Source of the DNA: Leuctra nigra | Lineage: Eukaryota; Arthropoda; Insecta; Plecoptera; Leuctridae | Assembly (NCBI GenBank): GCA_934045905.1 | Contig: OW203771.1 | Span: 22,762,069-22,826,068, forward strand | Direction: 5' to 3' | Length of the DNA stretch: 64,000 nucleotides | Shown: positions 10,074 through 22,507 of the stretch, piece after piece | Numbering within the stretch: position 1 is the stretch's first letter | Layout: every line of letters begins with the position of its first letter | Position numbers and translations under genes: made by a program | The notes under the pieces: model-generated | What the model was told of the DNA's origin: nothing | The model's database searches: none | Seen by the model: only the letters and a program-made list of their open reading frames with translations

Positions 10074-11640
10074 ACCCATCTAGGTACCTACTAGGGGAGA
10101 GACTCTAATACTTTAATTAATTTTGCTTACATCCGGGTTTGATTCAAGAGGTACCCAAGCCATCTTAATCAAAATCAGTAGGTAGATAGATTTTATTTGT
10201 TAACGCACAAAGCCAAAATCGACCGGCCTTCGATTCGAACGAAAACAATAACAAAACAAAATCAATTCCATAGCCACCTTAAAAGTTTGACAGGAAAGGA
10301 AGGAAGGTCATCCTGCGACCGGGAAAAATTTGAAATCTCCAAAATGTTCGTCTGAAAAAAGTCACGTGAGGGATATGACCTTAAATTCTCTTGTAACCGA
10401 CGCGATCCTGGCGGCATATGGGAGAACTACATAGTGTTAAGCCTTTATTATCTTATTTGCAGCGCAGCGCAGACTAGCCTCTGGAATCACTTCAATAATA
10501 AGGAAAGCACCTTCACAGTTACTTTGTGTGCAACGTGCAGAGTAGTTTAAGCTTGCAATTGCAATATAAAATGCTAGTAGGTATTATTTGTGGTGTTTCT
10601 TTCCTGATATTCTCCCAACATTCTTAATAAATGTGCATTTATATAATATTATATAAAATGGTCTTTGTGATTTTATTTTGATAACAGCTGCATAACATTT
10701 CGAGTTGAATTGATTTTTTTTTCACTAGTTGAATTCATCATTAAATTATTTTAATTAATTTTTGACAATACTATTTCACACGAAAATGGAACAATGATGT
10801 GGATAAATACACTTGTTTACAATGAAATGTGAAAAAGAGAAAGAGAGGAAAATATGAAAAGTTGGGAACATCTGCTGAGCAAATCGCCGCATGTATGCAA
10901 CTACAGGGCATCTGGACTGAACATCTTTCAGTTCCCACTTTCGTCAAAGAAAACTCATCCAGTTTCATTCATGTTCACTTCCACCCACTATAGGCACCGT
11001 GTGTGCATACCCGCGCCACTAGCGAGAGAAATTGGCAAAACTGTACGTAGAAGAATCTTTTGTTTTATCATCTCTCATTGGTCGTGGCCATAGCAACCGA
11101 TAAAAAACCACAGATAACTCAAAATAGCTCAGAATTGGTAAAAGAAAGGAGCAAACTAATAATTTTATCAGATTCAGTGGAATTGTTTACACTTCATACA
11201 TTTTTTACAGCGAAATATCCTGTTGCGTATTATTGCAAGAATGCATGCAATAAGTAATGTATACTAACTGCTGCAACTAAGGGTATGAGGATCCAGACGA
11301 GCTGCGCCACCAGGACGGCGATACTGAATTCCGTTCGTAACCACTATATAAATAAAAACATGTGTACCGTTCGCGCATCCTTTACTGCGCAACGTAAACT
11401 TGGAGCACCTTCTGCCTCTAGCCGCTTCTGGATCACGAAAAGAGTTGCTAATTTTTGCCACCCATCGCGCTGTTTCTCATTTCCAGAAACAAAAGAGAGT
11501 CAACACTCGGTGCCTATAAAGTGGTCTCACTGCTCCAGCCATGGTGCTTAGAATTCGCCGTAATTCATACAAATCAGATTAGATTAATAGGGTTTAACGG
11601 CGCGTCAACGACGAGGTTATATTGCGCACATTAATTATTT
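10074..11640. other. Intergenic, no recognised gene
   Basis: AT-rich sequence with a few short open frames that match nothing I know. A short stretch near 11505-11515 (ACTCGGTGCCT) echoes the TIR of the MITE at 6635-6810. Confidence 0.5.
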
Positions 11641-12030
11641 TACTTTAAACTTTGTTGAATTAGTGGAGGACATTGGGAGGGGGTTGACCTAACGGGCCCG
11701 ATCCGGGGGAGTCCAGCAATGGTGGGAAGGCCAGGCCGGAATGGGGACAGACCGGGGGGTGTAAGGATTCGGGCCGGCGGAACCCGATTTCAGGGGGATC
11801 ACCATCTCGAGGGGGAAGGCCGGCCCGATGGGGACCGCAAATTCAAGGGAGGACATGGTTAGGCCAACCCTGGCTGCTCTTTGTCTGGAGTCTGGACCTC
11901 ACCACTGACCTGTCCGGCATGGGTAACCCTTACACATGAGCATATGGTCGCCGGCGTAGCTGCAATGGATCGTTGGCCAACACAAACCCCACCACCGCGA
12001 TAAGGTGGCAGCCGTCGGCGGGGTCATACA
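11640..12030. other. GC-rich patch, probably repeat-derived, unidentified
   Basis: A sharp rise in GC against AT-rich flanks, rich in GGGG and CCGG runs, ending in a CACCACCGCGATAAGGTGGC hairpin-like stretch. There is no open frame of useful length. It resembles untranslated sequence of a non-LTR retrotransposon in composition only. Confidence 0.35.
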
Positions 12031-12423
12031 AATCTCTGATGAAATAATACCTCAAACAACAGTATAAAACAATTATAATATCTTACCGTGTGCTCCAATT
12101 ATATGTTTTTAATTGAAGTTCCAATTAAACTATCCCAAAATAATCCATATTCGTGGTGCAATGTTGCCAGATTTATGGTAATTTTCACACATTTTACTCA
12201 TTTTCTTTCTTATTTGGCCCGTGACCCTATATTTTCAAACGGCAGTCTTATTCTAAAAATTATTATCTTTAATTTGAGACTAATTTCAATAATTTGTCAT
12301 TCCTCTTGCGGTTTTAGGAGCAATTTAAGGCCAATTTTCCGGGACGATTTCATGTCTCCCTGTGTTATCTTATGAGGGCCATACTTCAAACAACTTAGGT
12401 TACTAACATTAGCAGCAATCTAT

Positions 12424-12830
12424 ATTTACCACACCATCATTTTCGCCATATCTTCTCATGCGGACCTTGTGAAGAATTGTGATGTGCACCAATACAACAC
12501 TCGCAGACAGGAAGACTTTCACATTATGCCACAGAATCTCACCCTCAGCAAGGGGAACCCTAAACACCGAGGGGCAATTTTCTTTAATCGGTTACCAGCA
12601 TCAATAAAGTCTCATAAATGTAATATCGATGTTTTTAAAATAGAATTAAGAAACTACCTCTTACTGATGGTGCCATATACAATCCACGAATATTTTAATG
12701 AAACATGACTATAAATACTATTACCTATTTGTAATGTCATACTTGTATTATTTGAAACATTCAATAATATACTTGTACTATATTCAACTGAATAAAGAAT
12801 ATCTTATCTTATCTTATCTTATCTTCAATC
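12424..12830 (+). mobile_element. 5'-truncated LINE remnant (reverse transcriptase C-terminus) with (TTATC)n tail
   Basis: A frame ending TAA/TGA near 12708 encodes a tail of LINE type: DVHQYNTRRQEDFH, an LTLSKG segment and FFNRLPASIKSHK, typical of the region after the RT domain in CR1/Jockey-like elements. An AATAAAG signal near 12790 and about six copies of TTATC at 12797-12828 form the 3' tail. Confidence 0.7.
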
Positions 12831-13878
12831 AAGAATATCTAATTATAATATGATACCGTAAGGGGCAAATATTTTTTGCTAGTTGTTTGTATGTAATATG
12901 GTTTCATTAATCTTTGGTGTGAATTACAGCAAATTCTCATTCCTATGCCGTAACCCTGGAACCCTCTTAACATAAGTATTAACTATACAAGAGTGTTTAG
13001 GTGGTTTTTCTAGGTATATGTACGTGTTAATTTTATGGTCGTTAATTTATAGTATGCTTAACATTTTGAGGGATATCCATCTTACTTAGTACCACAAATT
13101 TTTTTAAACTGATTTTTTTAAATTTGGTAGCTGATAACTGAATATTATTAAGGTTGTAGCACTACTGTGCAGGAGCGAGTCATCTATAGGACCTAGGTTG
13201 TTAACAACAAGTTGTTTATGAAATTCAAGGAGGCCGTGATTGTTTCTAAGATCAAAATTATAAAAACAGTTGCAGAAGGATAATGACGGTTAATTGGTAT
13301 TTGGATTCATTATTAAGAAAATTAAGTAGTACAGAACATTATTAGATTACGGTGGCTGGGTCGATCGACCATTTTTTCAGATAGTGTTCAATTTTGCTGT
13401 ACTCACTTATTGGTATCCCCTAAAAAACACTTAAAAAATAAATTACTTCTCGTGTCTAGTTTTCGAGATAGGCGAAAAGGAAGCAGTATTTTCCCCATGT
13501 TATCTTATGGCAGGTTTGAAAAATTTGCTACAAATGAAGACATTATTTAATTGGCTCGATAGATTTTCAAAAAACCTATATAAGAAAGAATCTTTGTGCT
13601 ATTTACTTTCATTAAAAAAATATAAACCAATATCATAGTGTGCTAAATAAAAAGTAAAAGCGATTCAATTCAAAATACTTTTGGCAACACGGGAGTGCTC
13701 AAGGTAGTTAGAAGGCACTAAATGCCTACTAAAGATACCTTGACTTTTCATTAAAGTAAACTCTAGGTGTAAGCTCAGCAACCTCAGCCATCATGATTCC
13801 ACACAAATTCAAATTTCCAAAGTACGATGTTGCCATATTGTACCGTATTGTTAAAATTATAGAAAAATCTTCAATATC
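12831..13878. other. Intergenic, nothing recognised
   Basis: AT-rich, no repeat pairs or coding signal that I can support. Confidence 0.5.
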
Positions 13879-14147
13879 CAATAGACCAAAACATAAACTA
13901 AACGCGCATGCCCAATCCGCCATTTTCTCTTCCAGCTATGTGTGACATTCAGGCAAGGCACTTATATGTCAATCGTATAACGATAGACGATAGTTCAGTA
14001 AAAGTTATAATTACATCGCGAAATAACAGAAATTGATGCTTACCTCAGTGTCAACATTCAAATACAATCGGCATATTTCATTTCAGCACATATTCATACA
14101 CATTCTTGTGAAAACTAGATGTCTATTCACCAAAATCATCATTTGAC

Positions 14148-14237
14148 AAACGCATTTTTTATCACGGTCTTCTGAATCGTTCCCTTTCTGAATGAACTCA
14201 TTCAGAAAAGTTTCAGAAAGCCGTGATAAAAAATGCG
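14148..14237. mobile_element. About 90-bp perfect-stem hairpin inserted in left TIR only
   Basis: The arms CGCATTTTTTATCACGG and the inverted CCGTGATAAAAAATGCG bracket a short loop. The right TIR of the same transposon runs straight from GGCAACGATA to TGTCAAAT with no insert, so it shows the empty site. Confidence 0.75.
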
Positions 14238-14650
14238 ATATCGTTGCCCTAGAATTACAAGGTTCTATCTGACAAAATTGACATTTCTCATGTTTAGATT
14301 GCATATAATCCTATATTTTTCATAGATTGTTTAAATGCTACTAGTAACGCTATCTTGTGGCTAAATATTTAACGATCACTAAAATTACATGGTTCTAACG
14401 CTGCTTCTGCTGTTGAACTCAGAATAACAAGGTTCTATCTGCGTTTTTCTCAGATACATTAATTTCTATTGGTAGTCGCTAGCCTAAGAGACCAATTGGA
14501 CGCTTCGTATTAAATGTAACAACCAATGGGAAGTTCCTATTTGGTTTTCTATGATGCATGCTCGTGTTGCCATCATCAGAACAATCATATTGGCGCAGTT
14601 TTTGTGTGAGTTTTTGTAGCTCCCTAGCTGTCAGTTTATGAGACCAAAAT

Positions 14651-16853
14651 ATGGATTTTTCGGACTCTGATGCTGATAGTGAGTATCAGCCTCATCCATC
14701 CGAGGAAGAAGATGAAAGTTCCAATGAAGGGACCCTTGATAACCAGTCGTAAGTGATTAAATTAGCAGTAAAAACATATAAACCTAACCTCAAAATTCCA
14801 GCATGACATAAAGTTACCGCAAACAGGATGCTTAAAAAAATTCCTGGCTTAGATAAAGTATGATCTCTGACAGCAGTAACTAAAACAATCCTTTAATTAC
14901 AGATTAGACAACACTTATACAGGCTTTGCTGGTGAAGCATTCATCATTGCAGAGAATGTCGCAGGTCAAATCGTCGTCAACGAGGATGCAATGGAATTCT
15001 TCCCAGATGTAGTTGACGAAGTGACCATTGAAACTGAGGAAGAGGAGATCTTCCCCGCTGCAGGCAACGACGTGGCTATTGGAGTGGATGAACTAGTTGC
15101 AACACCTGCAGCTACGTTAACTCGGCAGCGGCTGCGACATCCACACAAGTGGAAGAGCAGCATCAGGAAAGAAGCACATCAAAGTGGTCTATCTTACACG
15201 TCAGTTAGGGGGAAGGTTGTAGCCAAGAAATGTGTACAAACAGTTAAAAACTGTTTAATTGGGTGTAAATTTAAATGCTCGGCAGTTATTACAGCAGCAG
15301 AGAGAGAAGATATTCACAAAAAATTTTATACTTTCACTCAAAATGAGAAATATCACTTTCTTTTAAGTAATACTGTTTGCTCAGTCAAACAGCGTTCTTC
15401 CAAAGGACAAGCAGAGTCCCGGCGAGGATCAAGCTACTCGTATTTCCTCCCTACGATGGGTAGTAAGGTACGTGTATGCAAGGTTTTCTATCTAAGCACT
15501 CTGAATATTTCTCAGAAAATGATTTACTCTGTGCACAAGCGCAAAGATCAGAACACGAACACACCACCTAAGGATAAACGTGGAAAGCATTCTAAGAAAG
15601 TAATTGGCAATGAAATTAAAGAAGAGGTACGACGACATATAATGTCATTTCCTGTCATTGAGGCACATTATTGCAGAGCGTCTTATAAAAAAAAATATCT
15701 CGAGCCCAGCCTGTCAGTCACAAAAATGTATAATTTGTTTGTAATTCAATGCAAGAAAAGAAATATTGAACCTGTTAAATCATCATTCTACCGCCACGTG
15801 TTTTCCACAGAGTTCAATCTTGATTTTCACATTCCGAAAAAGGATAGGTGTGATCTCTGTGAGGAGTACGCTGTGGCATTGAAGGAAGGACTCCTGAACA
15901 CCAGTCTAGAACAGAAGTATTCGTTCCATTCGAATGAGAAAACGTTCATGAGGGCAGAGAGGCAGCAGGACCGTGAAAATAGCATCCCAGTATTGTGCTT
16001 CGACATGGAAAATGTTATCGGTTGTCCACGTGCAGATGTAAGTAGTTTTTTCTACCATCGTAAACTCAATGTTTACAACATGACGGCACATTTGTCTCAC
16101 GGAAAGGAAGTTTACTGTTCTCTGTGGACTGAGGCCATGGCTGGTCGCAGTGGCAACGATATTGCCAGTGCTCTACGCAAAATTTTGGATGCGGTATTTG
16201 AAGAGCATCCTGACTTCACCGAGATTATTTTGTGGAGCGATTCGTGTGTTCCACAGAATCGAAACTCTATCATGTCGTACAACATCCTTGACTTCCTCAA
16301 GAAGAATCCTCGAGTCACATCAATCACGTTGAAGTTTTCAACGCCAGGACATTCCTGTATACAGGAGGTCGACAACGTCCACAGTTGCATCGAGAGGGCA
16401 ATGAAGGTGACTGAATTTTATTCGCCTCTGTCTCTGATGGGAGTTCTTTCAAAAGTAAATCTGAAAAAGCCATACCATCTTATAAGACTAAATGAACAGG
16501 ACATGAAGAACTTTGCTTTGCCAGCGAAGAACCTCAACTACAAACTGGTCCCTTATGCAAAGGTTGTTGTTCTTCGATTCACGCAATCACTGTTTGAAGT
16601 TGAGTACAAGATGTCGCATGGTGCACAACGTTTTGAAAAAATTAATCTAAAAATTATTTCAAAGCGAGCTAGGAAAAAACAGTCATCCGGCCCAGCAAAC
16701 TTCCCAAATCTTTTGACTGATCCGAAGATACTGAAGGAGAAGTCAGCAATCTCAAAGGAGAAGATTGAGAGCATCAATCAAATGAAGAAATGGATGCCGC
16801 TCGTAGATAGGCAGTACTTCGATGCGCATTTCCGGCAGTTTGCAGCGAAATGA
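14651..16853 (+). CDS. Transposase-like protein, two exons, 682 aa
   Basis: Exon 1 is 14651..14748 (ATG, acidic MDFSDSDADSEYQ) and exon 2 is 14903..16853. The donor tc|GTAAGT and acceptor attacAG join in frame through a Ser codon. The product has an acidic N-terminus (aa 1-120), a basic RLRHPHKWKSSIRKEA segment, Cys pairs in CLIGCKFKC, and a CDLCEEY zinc-knuckle-like motif. The RNase H-like core has candidate catalytic acids in CFDMEN (about aa 400), LWSDSC (about 479) and EVDNVHSC (about 523). This pattern matches a family common in insect genomes, which I think is the DUF7869-type group, though I am not certain of the name. No stop or frameshift is seen. Confidence 0.82.
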
Positions 16854-17030
16854 TTATATGATGTCTATGCATAATATTTATTCTATTATAATATTCTATT
16901 TCTTAACCTTGTTAGTTGCATAATTCATTGTGATTCTGTATAAATTATTCTTAATTTTGTCTTGCTGATGTATTTTTAGTTGGAAGAACTGAATACTAAA
17001 TATATTGTAACCAAGTAAATGTACCGAAAA

Positions 17031-17062
17031 CAATAAATAAATACATACATACATACATACTG
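17031..17062 (+). promoter_or_regulatory. Transposase poly(A) signal and (ATAC)n microsatellite
   Basis: AATAAATAAATA about 180 bp after the transposase stop, running into six ATAC repeats. Confidence 0.5.
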
Positions 17063-17850
17063 TTCGAGGTTCTGCCACTGTGCATTTATGTGATTTAATT
17101 GCCTTATTATAATATTGATATGGAAAATTATAAATCAAGTGCTCATTACTTATGGAAGTACTATGCTAAAGCAGATAGAACCTTGTAATTTTATATAGCT
17201 GGAGAGAAATTCAGAGCAACTAAGTTCCATGCATATATTCAAATGTTATAATTGTGTACTTAAATATATTTTGTGTTGCTTAGGTTCTAATGAATGGATC
17301 TGCAGATTAATAAACAAATTTAAATTATCACAATCTATGTGGTCAAAGATTTAAATTTACCCAAACAAAACTCATAAATTTCCAATCCATCATATCCCAG
17401 AACCATGTTGGTGTCAGATAGAACCTTGTAATTCTAGGGCAACGATATGTCAAATAGTGATTTTGGTGAATAGACATCTAGTTTTCACAAGAATGTGTAT
17501 GAATATGTGCTGAAATGAAATATGACGATTGTATTTGAATGTTGACACTGAGGTAAGCATCAATTTCTGTTATTTCGCGATGTAATTATAACTTTTACTG
17601 AACTCATTAAGATTGACATTTAAGTGACTTGGAACATGCGCACTAAAGAGTGGTCACACATAGTGACACGCCCTTTTTTAGTTCGCTTTGAGGGCGCCAC
17701 TAGTTTATGTTTTGGTCTATTCAAAACTAACTTCTTTGGGGCAGTAATACTGCTCTAAATAATTCGATAACGTATAAATACCATTTAAATGTTGTCTATT
17801 TCAACTACCCAGTATATTATACAAGTAAATTATGTGCTAAAAGAATTTAC

Positions 17851-18700
17851 TATGAAAACGCTCAGTGAAACGCGTTGATGAGCGAGCACGGACACGCGCA
17901 ACACCTCGAACCGAAATTATGTCTATCGAAAATATCATTAAAAGCCAATAATTCTTGAATTCGTCAGACTTGTAGGTATAAAAATCTCCAATTATTCCTA
18001 AAGTATTAGTCCCAATAACCATGCAAAGTTTAAGGTTGATCGATTGAACCTTTATGATTAAAATGTTCCTTGTTAATTTTCAAAAATCATAGGATCTATT
18101 TAAAAAAATATACCTGGGACCACTCATATGATATAAGTGTGTGTACGTACAGAATATTAGACGATATGTTGAACGGTTATATCAGTTTCATACGTTTGAA
18201 AGTTTCTGCTCCAACTACCTTGGTTGGAACTATAAAGAGTCGAAGTAGCCGTAATCAACATTATCGAGAAATTTGACAGCCTACACGCAAAATGTCCGTA
18301 AAATGTCAATTACTTTTGGATTTAAACACATAATAGTCTGAAAGTAGTCAAAAATACAGATAATGTTGGTCCCAATGACCATGCAAAATTTTAAGTTGAT
18401 CGGTCATACGGTTCTAGTTTATATTTCAAAAAACACATGAAATATTTTTTTCAATTTTAACCAATGGGAGGAATGAAATTTTGTTTGATTGGACAAAATG
18501 TTGGTCGTAATGACTTATCAAAATTTAGAATGGAACGGGCCAACCAATCGAAAGATAATTCTTTTTAAATTTGAACCAATCACAGGATCCCTTTCAAAAA
18601 CGATCCCAGATACCGCATAGATTACGTTAGTACGTGTGCAAAATTTCAGATCGATTGGTTGTGCGGTTTGACCTGGGCAGTGAACACACAAAAAAAAAAT
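17851..18700 (-). mobile_element. Family Y Helitron-like element, 5'-truncated (Y1)
   Basis: In minus orientation the 3' terminus is the GCTCATCAACGCG hairpin followed by GCGTTTTCATAG|T (CTAG changed to ATAG). Inside are several degenerate modules of about 120 bp with phrases such as ACCATGCAAAGTTT and TTGATCG. The 5' TTGAGCGAGC end is missing. Non-coding. Confidence 0.6.
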
Positions 18701-19025
18701 TGTCTCTTATTTTACAAAATTTCATCCCAATCACTTAAGAACGAATGCACTTATTGACATTTTTAATATCTGTCATTAATGAAGTATTGAAATTAATGTT
18801 TTCAAGTGCCAATTGAATACAGTCTGATTTGCTATATGTACCAGGGTGCTTAGATGCTATTTCAAGTTTCGATGAAAAGCATACTTTTATGTTGAAGGAG
18901 TGGATCATATTTCAATTCAATATGGATGTATATGTTTTATGTGCGTTGTGTACGCATTTCCTGTTGTAGAATTTGCACGTAGCCGTGCTCGCTCATCAAC
19001 GCGTTACACTGAGCGTTTTCCTTGT
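18700..19025 (+). mobile_element. Family Y 3'-end fragment (Y2), inverted partner of Y3
   Basis: It ends GTGCTCGCTCATCAACGCG...GAGCGTTTTCCTTG, one base off the usual CCTAG. The 320 bp before it are an inverted copy of 19399-19735. Confidence 0.6.
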
Positions 19026-19398
19026 TTAATTTGATTAGTTAATAACTCCGAAAGTTGCAGGAATTTAGCTTGGGGCCATAAATGTTTGGATTTCTCATGG
19101 TCAAATTAGTAAGTACTCAAATTTTCATGATTCTATCACTATTTGCACTATTGTTCGGTTTATGGACTGCACTATCAAAGGTTACGTCTATCATTTTCCA
19201 TATTATCAAAAATTGTCCCACAATCTACAATTTGATAATTGGCCAAAAAACGTGCTGTGTGTGTCATTTTGGGTACATGTGTCAAGTCGATATAAACTAA
19301 TTATTACCGGTTAGTCGAAGGTATAGTTTGTAGATGAGTGGTTTTATAGCTATAAGAACTTCTTCTGCAGCCTGCAATTGCACAAGTAATCATAAATA

Positions 19399-19928
19399 CT
19401 AGGAAAACGCTCAGTGTAACGCGTTGATGAGCGAGCACGGGTACGTGCAAATTCTCGAACCGGAAATGCGTACACAACGCACAGAAAACATATACATCCA
19501 TATTGAATTGATTATGATATCAACTTAAAAGTGTATGCTTTTCATCGAAACTTTAAAATAGCATCTAAGCACCTGGTTCATAAAGCAAATCAGAATCAAT
19601 TTTCAATTGGCACTGGAAAACAATCATTTCGATACTTCATTACTGACAGATATTAAAAATGTAAATTACTTCATACGTTCTTAACTGATTAGGATGAAAT
19701 TTTGTAAAATAAGAGACAATATTGGTCTTAATGATCATGCAAAATATGAGTTTGATCAGAATTATCGAAGACCGTTTTCATTTTTCAGCCTATCAGGAGA
19801 TATTTATTTAAATTTTAACCAATGAATGGATTTCGGAAAAAAAATGGTATGCAAACTGAGAAGGTTGGTTTTACATGTGTACAACATTTCAGCTCGATCA
19901 AAGAAAAACTCTGACCTGTATAGCCATA
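19399..19928 (-). mobile_element. Family Y fragment (Y3)
   Basis: Starts with CTAGGAAAACGCTCAGTG and the hairpin GCGTTGATGAGCGAGCAC, giving CTAG|T in minus orientation. It carries the same unique stretch as Y2 in inverse, then modules, and is cut off by the next Y copy at 19929. Confidence 0.65.
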
Positions 19929-20838
19929 CTAGGAAAACGCTCTGTGTAACGCGTTGATGAGCGAGCACGGACAGGCGCAACACCTCGAACCGAAATTATG
20001 TCTATCGAAAATATCATTAAAAGCCAATAATTCTTGAATTTCGTCAGACTCAAGTATAAAAATCTCAAAATTATCCTAAAACTTTAGTCTCAATAACCAT
20101 GCAAAGCTTGAACCTTTTGAACCTTTCTGATTGAACTGTTCCTCGTTAATATTCAAAAATCACAGGATCTCTTAAAAAAAATAGACCTGGGACCACTCAT
20201 ATGATATTATTGTGTGTACTTACACAATATTAGATCGATCTGTTGAATGGTCATATCAGTTTCATACGTTTGAAAGTTTCTACTCTAACTACCTTGGAAC
20301 TATAAAGAGTCGAATTAGCCGTGATCAACATTTTCGAGAAATTTGACAGACAACACGCAAAATGTCCGTAAAACGTCAATAACTTTTGGATTTAAACAAA
20401 GATTAGTCTGAAAATTGTTAAAAATGCAGATAATGTTAGTCCCAATGACCATGCAAAGTTTTAAGTTGATCAGTCATACGGTTTAAGTTTAAATTTAAAA
20501 AATGACATAAAAGATTTTTTTAAATTTTAACCAATGGGAGGATTTGGCTGAAACTTTGTAAGATTGGGTACAATGTTGGTCGCCATGACTTGTCAAAATT
20601 TCAAATTGATCGGAACTACCAATCGAAAGATATTTTTTTAAAATTTGAACCAATCACATGAGCCTGTTCAAAAACGATCCCAGGGACCGCATAGATTACG
20701 TTAGTATATGTGCAAAATATCAGATCGATTGGTTGTGCCGTTTGACTTGGGCAGTGAACACAAAAAAAAAAAAAAAAAAAAAAACACACAGAGAAAGTGC
20801 CGTAAGAGTACCGTGGTGACGCTCGCTACGCTCGCTCA
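19929..20838 (-). mobile_element. Family Y full-length copy (Y4)
   Basis: Both expected ends are present: CTAGGAAAACGCTC at the left and GCTCGCTACGCTCGCTCA at the right. Between them are about six degenerate modules and a poly(A)/CACACAGAGAAAGTG block next to the 5' end. About 910 bp, non-coding. Confidence 0.7.
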
Positions 20839-21095
20839 AAAATGAGTTTGATCAGATTTATCGAAGACCAGTTTCATTTTTCAACCTACCATCAGGAGAT
20901 GTTTATTTAAATTTTAACCAATCAATTTTTTTCAAAAAAATTAGGGGTCAGCAAACAGAAAAGGTTGTCTCCACATGTGTGCAAAATTTCAGCTCGATCG
21001 AAGAAAAACTCTGACCTGTATAGCGTCAGTAAACGGAAAAAAAACACAGGTCCGTGCCAAAAGAGCCAAAAGGAGACGCTCGCTTCGCTCGCTCA
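20839..21095 (-). mobile_element. Family Y 5'-end fragment (Y5)
   Basis: It ends GGAGACGCTCGCTTCGCTCG then CTCA, preceded by GGTCCGTGCCAAAAGAGCC, and has one or two modules. The 3' hairpin end is absent. It abuts Y4 directly. Confidence 0.55.
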
Positions 21096-22507
21096 ATCAA
21101 AAATATTCTAAAAACCCAAGATGTTTTCGCACTTTCGCACACTTTTTTTATTTTTTTGTAATGTTGTATGGGTCATGTGGTTTACAACAAGCAAATTTTC
21201 AGCTTGCTATAAGACGGATGTGACAAAACTTGGTTGTTTTGAAGAGTTACGGCTCCTTTTTTGCGCGGCTCCAAGCTGTCTGCTGCTCTCGCTCGGTCTA
21301 GAAATGACATCACTGGTCCACCTTAGCAACCAACTTCTATAGACACCTTGCTAAAAACCGATTGACAGCGGTTCTGACATGTAACCTCCAAGATGGCCGC
21401 ACAACAATGAGATGATGTCACGTGCAAACTATGAATTGAGTTTTTCAATGCAATTTTGGTTTCATTTTATTAACTTTCAAAATACTGAACGGATTCAAAT
21501 GCAACCTTGAGCACATTACTTCTCTCGAAATTATGTACTGGAAAAGTCAAGTTTCGTTGGAAATGGTGCAAAATTGGCGATTTCCATAGACGTCAGTCGT
21601 AACGCAACTTCCGAACTCCATTGTTCAAACTGTGCATGATAGGATAGTATAGTATAGGATACTGGATAGGATATTTATACTATCTACATAACTGTACAGT
21701 CGGAGTGACATTTGCCTCATGTCCAAGGTTACTTGTCCGATATCAGTTTTGAGGTTGGCGGCCATAGCGTGCTACATGTTTTAATCTTTTCAATTATTTT
21801 TAATTTGTTTGTTTACGCGCCTAGGCATTTTGCTAATCCAAGGTTACTTGTCCGATATCAGTATTGATATTGGCGGCCATAGCGTGCTACAATGTTACAA
21901 TGTACAATAATAATTGAAAAGATTAAAACATGTCATGTTTCAATTATTTTTAATTTGTTTGTTTACGAGCCTAGGCTTTTTGCTAATTAGTCAGTTTCTA
22001 AGAAAAAAAAAAGATAGCAGGTAATTTATGCAGAACACGGAGGTCTTGAAAATGCTGATACAAATTTTACCTGTGACATTTAAAAATTAATTGATGTGGG
22101 TTTTCATATATCAGAACGTAGGCATTTTCGTTGGAAAGCGCTAAAATATCACAAAAATTACGACGGTTATACTGCCCTTGCGATGGTTAGCTGGTAACCT
22201 GGGTTGCGATTCTCTATTTTCGATTGCTGGCTGAATAACAATAATCGTATAATGCTATTGCGCTGATAACCTCGCTGTTGAACGCCATAAACCATAATAT
22301 CTATATATAAAGCGAGAAAATCTCATTGCTAACGAAATTGCTACCGCATTGCAGTTATAGATTCGCAACCCTGCGCTCCTCGCAAAGACATAGTTATCCC
22401 CCCCCCCCCACAATTCAATCATTTTCCATTTTTAAATACATTACATAACATAAGTATAGCAAAGCAGGAACATAATATATAGAGCAGATACTTTCAGCCA
22501 AGTTTCA
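21096..22507. other. Intergenic, no gene; contains a tandem duplication
   Basis: Apart from the 115-140-bp direct duplication annotated separately and a C-run at 22389-22399, I recognise nothing here. Confidence 0.45.
21723..21980. repeat. Two-copy tandem duplication with short inverted filler
   Basis: CCAAGGTTACTTGTCCGATA...GGCGGCCATAGCGTGCTACA...AATTTGTTTGTTTACG occurs twice. The second copy carries an extra inverted piece (AATTGAAAAGATTAAAACATG) between the two halves. Confidence 0.65.

Larger units (their letters stand above)
13879..17725 (+). mobile_element. Autonomous-looking DNA transposon with long TIRs
   Basis: Bases about 13990-14147 and 17450-17607 are nearly identical inverted repeats (for example ATCGCGAAATAACAGAAATT inverted on the right). 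Weaker inverted similarity continues outward to AATAGACCAAAACATAAACT (13879) and its complement ending at 17725. Inside each TIR two copies of AGATAGAACCTTGTAAT occur in opposite orientation. A single spliced transposase fills the middle. The exact ends and TSD are not certain. Confidence 0.8.

Noticed and set aside
11640..12030. GC-rich patch as bacterial contamination or a CpG-island promoter
   Set aside because: No long open frame and no gene adjoining; the flanks are contiguous AT-rich host sequence.
12469..12708. Independent small gene (80 aa)
   Set aside because: The residues match the tail of LINE reverse transcriptases and the frame is followed by a LINE-type (TTATC)n tail.
16150..16777. 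Minus-strand and second-frame open frames within the transposase
   Set aside because: Overlaps of a long, spliced, motif-bearing frame; no independent support.
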